Shown: positions 1 through 8,466, counted from the stretch's first letter. The stretch is DNA of 64,000 bases from UMGS363 sp051881815 (GCA_051881815.1 JBJEQP010000117.1:26972-90971); one strand, 5' to 3'. The notes: generated by a model not told the origin, from the sequence alone. Program-made: numbers and translations.

Positions 1-293
1 TTAACTACTGCAACCCAGTATTCGGGTGAACCCTTACCGGAACCCATTCGAGTTTCTGCAGGCTTTTCTGTGATCGGCTTATCGGGGAATATCTTGATCC
101 AAACCTGACCGCCACGCTTGATGTAACGTGTCATAGCGATACGGGCAGCTTCGATCTGGTTAGAGGTAATCCATGCAGGTTCAAGAGCCTGAAGACCGAA
201 TTCGCCGTATGATACAACGTTACCTCTTGTAGCCTTACCTGTAAGTCTGCCTCTCTGTACTCTTCTGTACTTAACTCTCTTTGGAAGAAGCAT
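1..293 (-). CDS. rplP: 50S ribosomal protein L16, partial (C-terminus beyond window)
   Basis: Reading from the ATG at 293, the translation starts MLLPKRVKYRRVQRGRLTGK and reaches PEYWVAVV at the window edge, the classic L16 sequence. L16 sits in the large subunit near the A-site tRNA and helps organise the peptidyl-transferase and decoding region. About 97 of the usual 137-145 residues are present; the rest lies left of base 1. The start codon overlaps the rpsC stop by one base (TAATG), so the two are translationally coupled. Position as the ninth gene of the S10 operon agrees with the identity. Confidence 0.97.
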   Translation of the reverse strand, partial: MLLPKRVKYRRVQRGRLTGKATRGNVVSYGEFGLQALEPAWITSNQIEAARIAMTRYIKRGGQVWIKIFPDKPITEKPAETRMGSGKGSPEYWVAVV

Positions 294-1048
294 TACTGGT
301 TACCTCCTTCTCTTCTTTCTGTACGGGGTCTGCCGCCGTTGGAACGGGGCTTGTCACCGTTAGCTCTTCTGGGCTTTCTTTCAGGCTTCTCGGGAGCTGT
401 CTTTGCAGCATTGATGTCGCCCTTAAGAACTTCACCCTTGTAGATCCATACCTTTACACCGATCTTGCCGTAGGTTGTGTTAGCCTCTGCAAAACCGTAG
501 TCGATATCAGCACGGATCGTCTGAAGAGGAATTGTACCCTCATGGTAGCTTTCGGAACGTGCGATTTCTGCACCGCCAAGACGGCCGCCGCACTTAACCT
601 TGATGCCCTTTGCGCCGAGCTTCATAGCTCTGCCGATGGACTGCTTCATAGCTCTTCTGAAGGAAACACGGTTCTCAAGCTGAGCAGCGATGTTTTCTGC
701 AACGAGCTGTGCATTCATATCGGGTGTCTTAACTTCAACGATGTTGATAGCTACAGACTTACCGATCATCTTTTCAACCTTAGCGCGGATCTTTTCGATG
801 TTCTCGCCGCCTCTTCCGATAACGATACCGGGCTTTGCGCAGTGAACATGGATTCTTACCTTATCGGCAAATCTTTCGATCTCGATCTTGGCAACGCCTG
901 CTGCATAAAGTTCCTTCTTGATATAATTACGAACGTTGTAATCTTCTACGAGGGTATCGCCGAAAGTTGCTTTGTTAGCAAACCAGCGGGAATCCCAATC
1001 TTTGATTACGCCTACACGAAGGCCGTGGGGATTAACTTTCTGTCCCAT
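293..1048 (-). CDS. rpsC: 30S ribosomal protein S3
   Basis: 251 residues starting MGQKVNPHGLRVGVIKDWDS, with the KH-domain GRGG motif (VIGRGGENIEKIR) that contacts RNA at the mRNA entry channel of the small subunit. The C-terminal ~30 residues are a basic Arg/Pro/Gly-rich tail, a common lineage-specific extension. It follows rplV after a 19-base gap and overlaps the rplP start by one base, as expected within the S10 operon. Confidence 0.98.
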   Translation of the reverse strand: MGQKVNPHGLRVGVIKDWDSRWFANKATFGDTLVEDYNVRNYIKKELYAAGVAKIEIERFADKVRIHVHCAKPGIVIGRGGENIEKIRAKVEKMIGKSVAINIVEVKTPDMNAQLVAENIAAQLENRVSFRRAMKQSIGRAMKLGAKGIKVKCGGRLGGAEIARSESYHEGTIPLQTIRADIDYGFAEANTTYGKIGVKVWIYKGEVLKGDINAAKTAPEKPERKPRRANGDKPRSNGGRPRTERREGGNQ

Positions 1049-1067
1049 TTAGTTTACTCCTTTCGAC

Positions 1068-1403
1068 TTATTCTTTTTCCTTAACCACAAGAGTTACATG
1101 AGATGTTCTCTTGAGGATGCGGAATGCTCTGCCCTGTGCTCTCGGCATGATTCTCTTCATTGTAGGTCCGGGGCAAACGAAGCACTCGGATACATAAAGA
1201 TTGTTCTTATCCATACCGAAATTGTTTTCTGCATTTGCGATTGCGGACTTCAGAAGCTTCTCCAGATATTCACAAGCAGATTTAGGTGTGTTCTTTAAAA
1301 TCGCCATAGCTGTTTCAACGTCTTTGCCTCTGATAAGGTCAAGAACGATCTGAACCTTTCGAGGTGCTATGCGAGCATTTTTAAGGTATGCTCTTGCTTC
1401 CAT
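1068..1403 (-). CDS. rplV: 50S ribosomal protein L22
   Basis: 111 residues, starting MEARAYLKNARIAPRKVQIV and containing the conserved long beta-hairpin region (FVCPGPTMKRIMPRAQGRA) that lines the peptide exit tunnel. Length is typical. It lies 23 bases after rpsS and 19 bases before rpsC in the S10 operon. Alterations in the hairpin tip of this family are known to give macrolide resistance; nothing unusual is seen here. Confidence 0.98.
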   Translation of the reverse strand: MEARAYLKNARIAPRKVQIVLDLIRGKDVETAMAILKNTPKSACEYLEKLLKSAIANAENNFGMDKNNLYVSECFVCPGPTMKRIMPRAQGRAFRILKRTSHVTLVVKEKE

Positions 1404-1426
1404 TCTAAATTCTCCTCTCTGCCTTA

Positions 1427-1708
1427 TTACTTACCGTTGTTGGATGTCTTTGAACCCGCATGACCCTTATAGGTTCTTGTAGGTGCGAATTCACCGAGTC
1501 TGTGACCTACCATATCTTCAGTCACATATACGGGAACGTGCTTTCTGCCGTCATGAACGGCAAATGTATGACCTACGAAATCAGGGAAAATTGTTGAAGC
1601 TCTGCTCCAAGTCTTGAGGACTTTCTTTTCACCTGCTTCGTTCATAGCAATAACTCTCTTCAAAAGAGCTTCCTGGACGTATGGTCCCTTCTTAACGCTT
1701 CTGCTCAT
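1427..1708 (-). CDS. rpsS: 30S ribosomal protein S19
   Basis: 93 residues. I start at the ATG at 1708 (MSRSVKKGPYVQEALLKRV), preceded by a GGAGG site; an in-frame upstream ATG at 1768 would add 20 residues absent from the family and lacks such a site. S19 binds the head of 16S rRNA next to S13. The conserved VGHTFAVHDGRKHVPVYVTEDMVGH core is present (written here in overlapping pieces: HDGRKHVPVY, EDMVGH). The gap to rplB upstream is unusually long (278 bases) because a palindromic element is inserted there. Confidence 0.97.
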   Translation of the reverse strand: MSRSVKKGPYVQEALLKRVIAMNEAGEKKVLKTWSRASTIFPDFVGHTFAVHDGRKHVPVYVTEDMVGHRLGEFAPTRTYKGHAGSKTSNNGK

Positions 1709-1811
1709 TGGTTTTCCTCCCCTCTCATAATCAGAGGCAAGATGTCGGGAGCTTTTATGCTCCGACATTCCTCTTTACGATTCCTATGAGTGAAATTATG
1801 ATCGTATATTC

Positions 1812-1984
1812 TTTAGGGGTTCTCTAAAAACCGGGACACGAGCATATTTTCGTACATGACTTGCATCAGATGCAAGGCATCAAACCGCAGTGAATACTTG
1901 ATGTATTTCAAGGTTTGATAACGCAGCAGATGATGTAAGTCATAGAAAATATGCCGTGAAGGAGGTTTTTAGAGGTTCCCTTTA
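1812..1984. mobile_element. MITE-like palindromic insertion between rplB and rpsS
   Basis: A roughly 170-base imperfect palindrome. The outer arms AGGGGTTCTCTAAAAACC (1815-1832) and GGTTTTTAGAGGTTCCCT (1964-1981) are complementary; inside them GCATATTTT/AAAATATGC, ATGACTT/AAGTCAT and, at the centre, ATCAAACC/GGTTTGAT also pair. CTTTAG occurs at both outer edges. It carries no gene. It begins two bases after the rplB stop, in an operon that is otherwise tightly packed, so it looks like a non-autonomous inserted element tolerated because it falls between genes. As RNA it would form one very long hairpin inside the S10 mRNA. Confidence 0.75.
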
Positions 1985-1986
1985 GA

Positions 1987-2820
1987 TTACTTGCCGTTTC
2001 TTCTCTTAACGATGAACTTATCGGTTCTGTTATGAGTAGCTCTGGTCTTGTAACCGAGTGCCGGCTTGCCCCAAGGAGTAACAGGTCCCGGACGGCCGAC
2101 AGGTGACTTACCTTCACCACCGCCGTGGGGGTGGTCGCATGGGTTCATGACAGAACCGCGAACGGTAGGTCTGATACCTCTGTGGCGGGTCTTACCAGCC
2201 TTACCGAGGTTTACATTTTCATGGTCAATGTTGGAAACCTGACCGATGGAAGCCATGCAGCCTGCAGGGATCTTTCTCATTTCGCCGGAAGGAAGTCTAA
2301 CGAGAACGTAGTCGTCTTCCTTACCCATGAGCTGAGCCATGTTGCCTGCTGCACGAACGAGCTGTGCGCCCTTGCCGGGGTAAAGCTCAATGTTGTGGAT
2401 GAAAGTACCAACAGGGATATTAGCAAGAGCAAGAGCGTTGCCCGGCTTGATATCGGAGTCAGCACCTGCGCGGATAACATCGCCAACAGCAAGACCGTTA
2501 GGAGCGATGATGTATCTCTTTTCGCCGTCCTCGTACTGAACGAGAGCGATGAATGCGCTTCTGTTAGGATCGTACTCAAGAGTAAGAACAGTAGCGTTCA
2601 TGCCCTGCTTATCTCTCTTGAAGTCGATGATTCTGTATTTTCTTCTGTTTCCGCCGCCTCTGTGACGAACAGTGATCCTACCGTAGCTGTTTCTGCCGGC
2701 ATTCTTCTTAATGGGAGCGAGAAGGCTCTTTTCAGGAGCTACCTTAGAAAGACCGCTGTAATCTGTGACAGTCATCTGACGTCTTGAAGCGGTGGTAGGC
2801 TGGTAAACTTTAATAGCCAT
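1987..2820 (-). CDS. rplB: 50S ribosomal protein L2
   Basis: 277 residues, MAIKVYQPTTASRRQMTVTD at the start and the highly conserved GSVMNPCDHPHGGGEGKSP segment near the C-terminus containing the histidine important for peptidyl-transferase activity and subunit association. Full length for the family. It is followed two bases later by the palindromic insertion, then by rpsS. Confidence 0.98.
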   Translation of the reverse strand: MAIKVYQPTTASRRQMTVTDYSGLSKVAPEKSLLAPIKKNAGRNSYGRITVRHRGGGNRRKYRIIDFKRDKQGMNATVLTLEYDPNRSAFIALVQYEDGEKRYIIAPNGLAVGDVIRAGADSDIKPGNALALANIPVGTFIHNIELYPGKGAQLVRAAGNMAQLMGKEDDYVLVRLPSGEMRKIPAGCMASIGQVSNIDHENVNLGKAGKTRHRGIRPTVRGSVMNPCDHPHGGGEGKSPVGRPGPVTPWGKPALGYKTRATHNRTDKFIVKRRNGK

Positions 2821-2921
2821 TGTAGTTCAATCTCCTTTATAAATTTGCGATGTTTTGCGGAAGCTGTTCTTCCATACTTACTCAATGCCCGTGGGCCAAG
2901 GAGTAAAAGCCTTACTGGGCC

Positions 2922-3212
2922 TTACATCATGCCATCGAAGAATTCGATGGTCTTTGAATCAGCTGTAAGAGTAACGATAGCCTTCTTCCAAGCTGCTGTG
3001 TAGCCGGAGTGCATACCCATTCTCTTTGAACGGCCTCTTACGTTGAGAGTATTGACCTTTGCAACCTTAACGCCGAAGAGTTCTTCAACTGCCTTAGCAA
3101 TTTCAACCTTGTTAGCGTTCTTGGCTACCTTAAAGGTGTACTTTCCATTCTGAAGACCGGACATGCTCTTCTCTGTGATGATAGGCTTGATTACGATATC
3201 CTGTGCTAACAT
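2922..3212 (-). CDS. rplW: 50S ribosomal protein L23
   Basis: 96 residues with the family start (AQDIVIKPIITEKSM) and the VNTLNVRGRSKRMG loop. L23 lies at the exit of the nascent-peptide tunnel and is the docking site for trigger factor and SRP. The start overlaps the rplD stop by one base (TAATG), implying coupled translation. Confidence 0.98.
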   Translation of the reverse strand: MLAQDIVIKPIITEKSMSGLQNGKYTFKVAKNANKVEIAKAVEELFGVKVAKVNTLNVRGRSKRMGMHSGYTAAWKKAIVTLTADSKTIEFFDGMM

Positions 3213-3838
3213 TATGCGTACACCTCCTCGATCTTAGCTACTGCATCCTTAACAACGATGAACTTTTCAGCGTTGAGGATGTCATAAACATTGATAGTGT
3301 TAACGAGAGCTGTCTTAACACCGGGGATGTTAGCAGCACTCTTGATTACGAAGCTGTCATTTTCGGAAAGAACGATGAGAGCCTTCTTGCCCTCTGCTTC
3401 GATAGCCTTGAGCATATTAACAACAGTCTTTGTCTTGAATTCCTCCATCTTGATGGAATCAAGAACGATCATGTTGTTGTCTGCTACCTTAACGGACATT
3501 GCAGACTTCATAGCAAGTCTTCTTAACTTCTTGTTTACTGTGAAACGGTAGCTTCTGGGCTTGGGGCCGAGAGCGACACCGCCGTGTGTCCACTGAGGAG
3601 CTCTTGTAGAACCCTGTCTTGCGTGGCCTGTACCCTTCTGTCTCCAAGGCTTTCTGCCGCCGCCTCTAACCTCTGTACGGGTGAGAGTGGACTGTGTGCC
3701 CTGACGCTGATTTGCAAGGTAGTTAACTACCATTGTGTGCATAGCGGACTCGTTGGGTGTGATACCGAAAATTGCATCTGACAGCTCAATGTTGGAAACC
3801 TCTTTACCTGTCATATCGAGAACTTTCATATTAGGCAT
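3212..3838 (-). CDS. rplD: 50S ribosomal protein L4
   Basis: 208 residues with the signature RGGGRKPWRQKGTGHARQGS loop that reaches into the exit tunnel. In enterobacteria L4 also represses its own operon by acting on the S10 leader; whether the long leader upstream of rpsJ here does this is unknown. It is 18 bases downstream of rplC and overlaps rplW. Confidence 0.98.
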   Translation of the reverse strand: MPNMKVLDMTGKEVSNIELSDAIFGITPNESAMHTMVVNYLANQRQGTQSTLTRTEVRGGGRKPWRQKGTGHARQGSTRAPQWTHGGVALGPKPRSYRFTVNKKLRRLAMKSAMSVKVADNNMIVLDSIKMEEFKTKTVVNMLKAIEAEGKKALIVLSENDSFVIKSAANIPGVKTALVNTINVYDILNAEKFIVVKDAVAKIEEVYA

Positions 3839-3856
3839 TGTTGCTTCCTCCTTCCA

Positions 3857-4498
3857 TTAAGCTTTTTTCTTTACGCAGTCACAGATAGTAACGATACCGT
3901 TCTTAGGACCCGGGATCGCACCCTTGATTGCGATAAGGTTGTTTTCTGCGTCGATCTTAACGATCTCAAGGTTCTGGATAGTAACCTTTTCTGCACCCAT
4001 GTGACCTGCAAGCTTCTTGCCCTTGAAGATACGGGAAGGTGAGGAGCAGGCACCCATGGAACCTGCCTGTCTGTGAACAGGGCCTGTACCGTGAGTTTCC
4101 TTGAGTGAACGCTGGTTGTTCTTCTTGATCGTACCCTGGAAGCCCTTACCCTTCGAAGTGCCGCAAACATCAACGATGTCGCCTACTTCAAATGTATCAG
4201 CCTTGAGGATAGCACCAACCTCCATAGCGTCTGCGCCTTCAAGCTTGAATTCTTTAAGAGTTCTCTTGAGAGGAGCGTCAGCCTTTGCAAAGTGACCCTT
4301 TACAGGCTTGTTTGCAAGCTTTTCTCTGAGATCGCCGAAGCCGAGCTGTACTGCGCTGTAACCGTCGTTCTCAACTGTCTTCTTCTGAACGACTACGCAA
4401 GGGCCGGCTTCTACAACTGTCAAGGGGATAACCTTGTTAGTTGCTTCGTCGAAAATCTGTGTCATACCGATTTTCTTACCGATGATTGCCTTTGTCAT
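3857..4498 (-). CDS. rplC: 50S ribosomal protein L3
   Basis: 213 residues beginning MTKAIIGKKIGMTQIFDE, with the conserved THGTGPVHRQAGSMGACSSP stretch near the peptidyl-transferase centre (the glutamine in VHRQAGS is the usual methylation site). Second gene of the S10 operon, ahead of rplD. Confidence 0.98.
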   Translation of the reverse strand: MTKAIIGKKIGMTQIFDEATNKVIPLTVVEAGPCVVVQKKTVENDGYSAVQLGFGDLREKLANKPVKGHFAKADAPLKRTLKEFKLEGADAMEVGAILKADTFEVGDIVDVCGTSKGKGFQGTIKKNNQRSLKETHGTGPVHRQAGSMGACSSPSRIFKGKKLAGHMGAEKVTIQNLEIVKIDAENNLIAIKGAIPGPKNGIVTICDCVKKKA

Positions 4499-4582
4499 GT
4501 TTTTTCCTCCTATTGGTTATTGGTTGTGTTTTTGCACAACATGACCTGCGGGATGATATTTTCGGAAATGGCAAGCTCTCGC

Positions 4583-4897
4583 TTACTTGATTTCCATTAC
4601 GATATCAACGCCGGCAGGAAGTTCAAGACCCTGTAAAGCTTCAGTTGTCTTTGCAGTAGGTCTTATAACGTCGATGAGTCTTTTGTGGGTGCGGAGCTCG
4701 AACTGCTCACGGCTGTCCTTGTACTTGTGTACAGCACGGAGAATAGTAACGATCTCTTTGTCTGTAGGGAGCGGGATAGGACCCGAAACTCTTGCACCGC
4801 TGCGCTTTGCTGCGTCTACGATCTTAGCTGCTGCCGCATCTACTACCGCATGATCAAAGCCCTTGATTCTGATTCTGATTTTTTCATTGACTGCCAC
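4583..4897 (-). CDS. rpsJ: 30S ribosomal protein S10 (NusE)
   Basis: 104 residues (MAVNEKIRIRIKGFDHAVVD), matching S10/NusE, a head protein of the small subunit and also a partner of NusB/NusG in antitermination. The start codon is GTG at 4897, preceded by AAGGAGG at a good distance. It is the first gene of the operon and lies about 290 bases downstream of a strong promoter, leaving a long untranslated leader. Confidence 0.97.
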   Translation of the reverse strand: MAVNEKIRIRIKGFDHAVVDAAAAKIVDAAKRSGARVSGPIPLPTDKEIVTILRAVHKYKDSREQFELRTHKRLIDVIRPTAKTTEALQGLELPAGVDIVMEIK

Positions 4898-5197
4898 TTA
4901 GAATCGCCTCCTTAAGCAAATTAATAATGTAGAGGGGACAATGTAATGTTCAACGCTACCGTGTGTATCGCAAGCCTTACATAAAAAAATCCGAAAAAAC
5001 GCAAGTTTTCCGGAAATGTCAGCTTATATACACACAAAACTTACCTATTGACATAATAATGCCAACGGTTTAAGCACATACCGTGTTGATATTACAGCCG
5101 CCCGGTTTAAAATCGGACATACTCCATGAAAATTCCCCGGCAAACCGCCGGCCACCTTTCACTTCAACGCATATCTTGTTGCAGTCACGCAAGTAGT

Positions 5198-5226
5198 ATT
5201 ATAGCACACTTATTTTGTCATTTCAA
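5198..5226 (-). promoter_or_regulatory. Sigma-A promoter of the S10 operon
   Basis: On the minus strand TTGAAA (5226-5221), a 17-base spacer, then TATAAT (5203-5198) preceded by TG one base upstream (extended -10, TGCTATAAT). Transcription should begin near 5191, giving a leader of about 290 bases before the rpsJ GTG. Confidence 0.88.
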
Positions 5227-5400
5227 GGGTTTTTGAAATTTTTCTTCAAATCAAAAATAGAAAATCGACTGTTTTTTCGGCTGTTTTTTATGCACTTTTG
5301 ACGAAATGACGTATTTTCTGCATAAAGCCTTAATTTTGAGGACATAATATATAGTTTTACCGCAAAATAACAATGTGCTGTGAATAATCGTTAAATCGTA

Positions 5401-5423
5401 GGGGCAGATTCCATATCCGCCCG
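5401..5423. repeat. Short intergenic palindrome (GGATTCCATATCC type)
   Basis: A 23-base palindromic unit, roughly GGGCrGATTCCATATCCGCCC. Other copies lie at 49815-49838, 50000-50019 and 54288-54308. All are intergenic. Confidence 0.65.
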
Positions 5424-5479
5424 TTTATTACAGCCATTTTTTAAAAAATTGCAGGAAACAGCGTTTCCTTAATATTATA

Positions 5480-6892
5480 TTATCCGCATTGCAGGACAAA
5501 TTTAACGTTATCAAAATTGCCGTCAGCGAGTTCGTCCTTATTGATGTAAAAATACAGCTTTCCGCCATCGCCGAACATAAATCCGCATTTGTCCGATTCG
5601 TAATATGTCATTTGAAGCAACTGGATATATCCGTTGTCAAATTCCTCAGAAACACTATTCTGCTCGGGGATAGAATATCCGCCGATAATATTGTATTTGT
5701 TGGTATATATCATAGGTTCGTAGCCGAGCATTTTTGCTGCAGTTGCTTCATATTCGGACGGTTCGCATTCATATCCGCTCAACGCAGTAAATTCATCATA
5801 GCAAGGGAGTGACTTGTCCGCAAAAAAAGTAAGCCTGCATTCATCAATTACACAATTTTCGTCAGCACAGCCATAATAAAACGAATCACGGCATTCGTCC
5901 GGAAAAGTCATTGGCGACAGCTGCGAAACATCATCGTTATAATAAAAAACCTTGTAATTCCCCTCTTCCCATACCCACGGCTGAGTTTCCACATCGTAGA
6001 AAAAATACAAAATTCCGCAGTCCGGAAAAGTTTTATCTTTGTCAAAATCATGAAGCTCCGCAAAATTGATCTGCATAAGAAATGTCAGCGGCACTCCGCA
6101 GCTGTTTGTAAACCACTTGAATCCCTTCGGAACATCGGGAGAGCCGCCAACCTTTGAGCAGCCTTTATAGACCTTTGCGTTCTTATCAAATGCAGCAAAA
6201 ACAGCATTTTTAAGATACTTTTCCGCTTCTTTTGCAATTTTTTCAGAGTATTTTTCGTCATGTGCAGCCCCATAATTATTCATGCGCATTTTTTGAATAG
6301 TTTCCAAAGCTTCTTCACGGGTTATGCCCATGTCTTCAAACATTTCATCTTTCATCTGCTTAAGCATTTCATCGTAGCTTAACTGCACGAACTGTGAGTC
6401 CGCAGAAAGATCCACCTGTGGTGTGATACTGTCCGTTATTATCTCGCCTATTTCCTCAAAATTCTGAACGAGATACCCTTTTACAGCAGTAAGTATCTCA
6501 TAACAATATTCTCCTATGTAGCTGTCGAGCTTACTCGAAAACTGATTTATCTTTTCGCTTGTTTCCTCTGTCTGCGCACCATCAAAAAGAGGGAACAACA
6601 CCTCCGCACCGCGAAGATACGCTTTCGACAGCTGCTCACAGCCGAAATGCAAGAGAACTGCCGAAGTCTGTTTCAGCCTATCTCTGCTGCAATGTTCATA
6701 ATACTGCCAAACACCATTCTCTGTGCCGCCGCAGTACCAGTTCCATAATTCATTGAATATAGCCGCCGATTTGTTATTTTGAACAGCTTCATCGCTAAAC
6801 TCCGACATGAGAAACGCAAAGCATTCTTCCAGTGAATCAATATCATCCGAACTTATAAGTCTGCCTAAAAACTGATTTGCCGATAAATTCAT
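5480..6892 (-). CDS. DUF1963 (YwqG-like) protein with N-terminal DMP19-like region
   Basis: 470 residues. From about residue 230 onward it has the YwqG/DUF1963 pattern: KVGGSPDVPKGFKW, then LTFLMQINFAEL, then a C-terminal GDGGKLYFYI and VKFVLQC. The N-terminal ~160 residues are helical and contain NGVWQYYEHCS followed by an Ala/Leu-rich helix pair, similar to the DMP19 domain of unknown function. No signal peptide, so cytoplasmic. Function is unknown; such proteins are often found as stand-alone or immunity-like genes. It is monocistronic here, reading away from a cluster of repeats. Confidence 0.7.
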   Translation of the reverse strand: MNLSANQFLGRLISSDDIDSLEECFAFLMSEFSDEAVQNNKSAAIFNELWNWYCGGTENGVWQYYEHCSRDRLKQTSAVLLHFGCEQLSKAYLRGAEVLFPLFDGAQTEETSEKINQFSSKLDSYIGEYCYEILTAVKGYLVQNFEEIGEIITDSITPQVDLSADSQFVQLSYDEMLKQMKDEMFEDMGITREEALETIQKMRMNNYGAAHDEKYSEKIAKEAEKYLKNAVFAAFDKNAKVYKGCSKVGGSPDVPKGFKWFTNSCGVPLTFLMQINFAELHDFDKDKTFPDCGILYFFYDVETQPWVWEEGNYKVFYYNDDVSQLSPMTFPDECRDSFYYGCADENCVIDECRLTFFADKSLPCYDEFTALSGYECEPSEYEATAAKMLGYEPMIYTNKYNIIGGYSIPEQNSVSEEFDNGYIQLLQMTYYESDKCGFMFGDGGKLYFYINKDELADGNFDNVKFVLQCG

Positions 6893-6984
6893 ATTTTTAC
6901 CCCGTTTTCCATATCAAGCACAGTATGTCCCATCAGTGCAAAAACGCACTCGCTTCGCTCGTTGTTTTCACGTTCATGTTTCGT

Positions 6985-7277
6985 CTGAAAGCAAATATAC
7001 TCACTTCGTTCGCATATTTGCTTTCAGAGGATAGTTATTCCTTCAATAAAGAACAGGCGCAATTCACGATTTAGGGTTTACAAAACGATTTCTCACGTTC
7101 TGTTTTAGCTTTATTTTCGTGAATTGCGCTTTTGATTTAATAGTAATTACGCTATTGCGACAAGCTTTTCGCTAAAGTTCAGGGAATTTCGCTTCTGCGG
7201 AAGCGACCAAGTGGCTTTGCCCCTTGGAACCCCACCACCTTTGAAAAGGTGGACGAAACTTTCGCTTGGCTTCGCAA
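6985..7277 (-). repeat. Composite palindromic repeat, copy 1
   Basis: Read on the minus strand it has three modules: A, ending in CGCTTCCGCAGAAGCGAA (7187-7204 region); B, a pair of arms GCGCAATTCACGAA / TCGTGAATTGCGC flanking GAACGTGAGAAATCGTTTTG; and C, ACTATCCT followed by a 14-base-arm palindrome (GAAAGCAAATATGCG). The same order occurs at 49473, 53930 and 63707. This copy lies downstream of pfkA. A second small palindrome of similar style is at 6938-6972. Confidence 0.8.
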
Positions 7278-7301
7278 TTAACGACAAATGTAAGCTATAC
7301 A

Positions 7302-7338
7302 AATAATTACGCATTACGCATTACGAATTACGCATTAA
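7302..7338. repeat. ATTACGCATTACG tandem repeat
   Basis: Four near-copies of ATTACGCATT/ATTACGAATT in a row just downstream of pfkA. The same units occur at 13281-13310, 13411-13448 and 54352-54380, always beside a composite palindromic repeat. Confidence 0.7.
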
Positions 7339-7341
7339 CCA

Positions 7342-8427
7342 TTACTCTCCGAACGAAACTCCGAGTTCCTTTGCTGTGATAACAAGCTGGTGGTCGGGAG
7401 TTACAAACTTTGTCTTGCCTGCAACATCGATAAGCTTGTTTTCGGTGATCTTTCCGTCTACCATTGCGACGCTGTAGCCGTACTTGCCTGCTTTGATAAG
7501 GCTTGCGGCTCTTACGCCGAACTTTGTTGCAAGTACTCTGTCGTATGCGGACGGGCTGCCGCCTCGGAGCATATGTCCGGGAACGCAGACTCTTGCTTCG
7601 ATGCCTGTTTCAGCCTGTACCTGTGCTGCAAGTCTTGAAGTTGCGGTCGTGATACCTGCTTCCTGTCTGCGCTTTGCACGTTCCTTCTTTTTGAGTTTAG
7701 CTTCTTCCTGGTCGAATGCGCCCTCTGCTACTGCGACAATAGAGAAGGTCTTGCCTGCCTTGGTTCTCTTTTCGATAGCTGCGCAGATGCTTTCCGTATT
7801 ATATGGTATCTCGGGGATAACGATGATGTCGGCGCCGCCTGCGATACCCGAATAGAGTGTGAGCCAGCCTGCCTTATTTCCCATTATTTCGACCATAAGG
7901 ATCCTGCTGTGGGAAGCGGCTGTTGTATGAAGTCTGTCGATAACGTCCGTAGCTGTATCTACGGCTGTATGGAAGCCGAAGGTAACATCTGTGCCGAAAA
8001 TATCGTTGTCGATAGTTTTGGGAAGGCCGATGACGTTAAGTCCCTCTTCGGAGAGAAGGTTAGCTGTCTTATGTGTGCCGTTTCCGCCGAGAGTAAGGAG
8101 GCAGTCGAGCTTCTGTGCTTTATAGGTGTTCTTCATTGCCTTGACCTTATCGACATTGTCCTCTTCGATGACGGACATCATCTTGAACGGCTGACGCTTT
8201 GTGCCGAGGATAGTTCCGCCCTGTGTAAGGATGCCCGAAAATTCGGAAGGCTTCATCTCTCTTGCGATGTTGTTGATAAGTCCGTAATAGCCGTTCTGTA
8301 TGCCAACGATCTCAACGTTGTCCTCTCCCATTTCCTCAAAGCAGGCTTTTGCCACGCCTCTGATAGTTGCGTTAAGCCCGGGGCAGTCGCCTCCGCTTGT
8401 AAGGATACCGATTCTTCTTTTTGCCAT
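7342..8427 (-). CDS. pfkA: 6-phosphofructokinase
   Basis: 361 residues; phosphorylates fructose 6-phosphate in glycolysis. Visible motifs: GILTSGGDCPGLNA (residues 7-20, nucleotide binding), GGTILGTKRQP, GGNGT (114-118) and PKTIDND (136-142, catalytic Asp). In the family numbering the donor-selecting positions are Gly104 (typical of ATP enzymes) and Lys124 (typical of PPi enzymes or of the mixed clostridial/actinobacterial group), and the usual Asp103 is Asn. I therefore call it a PFK without fixing the phosphoryl donor, with ATP more likely. It begins 39 bases after the GGDEF/EAL gene and may share its transcript. Confidence 0.9.
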   Translation of the reverse strand: MAKRRIGILTSGGDCPGLNATIRGVAKACFEEMGEDNVEIVGIQNGYYGLINNIAREMKPSEFSGILTQGGTILGTKRQPFKMMSVIEEDNVDKVKAMKNTYKAQKLDCLLTLGGNGTHKTANLLSEEGLNVIGLPKTIDNDIFGTDVTFGFHTAVDTATDVIDRLHTTAASHSRILMVEIMGNKAGWLTLYSGIAGGADIIVIPEIPYNTESICAAIEKRTKAGKTFSIVAVAEGAFDQEEAKLKKKERAKRRQEAGITTATSRLAAQVQAETGIEARVCVPGHMLRGGSPSAYDRVLATKFGVRAASLIKAGKYGYSVAMVDGKITENKLIDVAGKTKFVTPDHQLVITAKELGVSFGE

Positions 8428-8466
8428 AATGGACCAATCCTTTCAACATATAATTTTATAGTCTGA

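Larger units (their letters stand above)
4898..5479. other. S10 operon leader and upstream spacer
   Basis: No gene is seen. Bases 4898-5191 are the untranslated S10 leader, which has GC-rich stretches but no riboswitch class I recognise. Bases 5227-5400 are AT-rich. At 5401-5423 there is one copy of a short GGATTCCATATCC-containing palindrome repeated elsewhere in the window. Confidence 0.6.

Noticed and set aside
281..1084. Long open frame opposite rpsC
   Set aside because: Antisense shadow of a ribosomal protein gene with strong codon bias; no family resemblance. Similar antisense frames over other genes were ignored for the same reason.
1427..1768. Longer S19 with a 20-residue extension
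   Set aside because: The ATG at 1708 has a GGAGG site and gives the exact family start; the extension is not found in S19.
4898..5191. Known riboswitch or L4-binding leader upstream of rpsJ
   Set aside because: The leader is long but I could not match it to any described structure by eye; listed only as untranslated leader.
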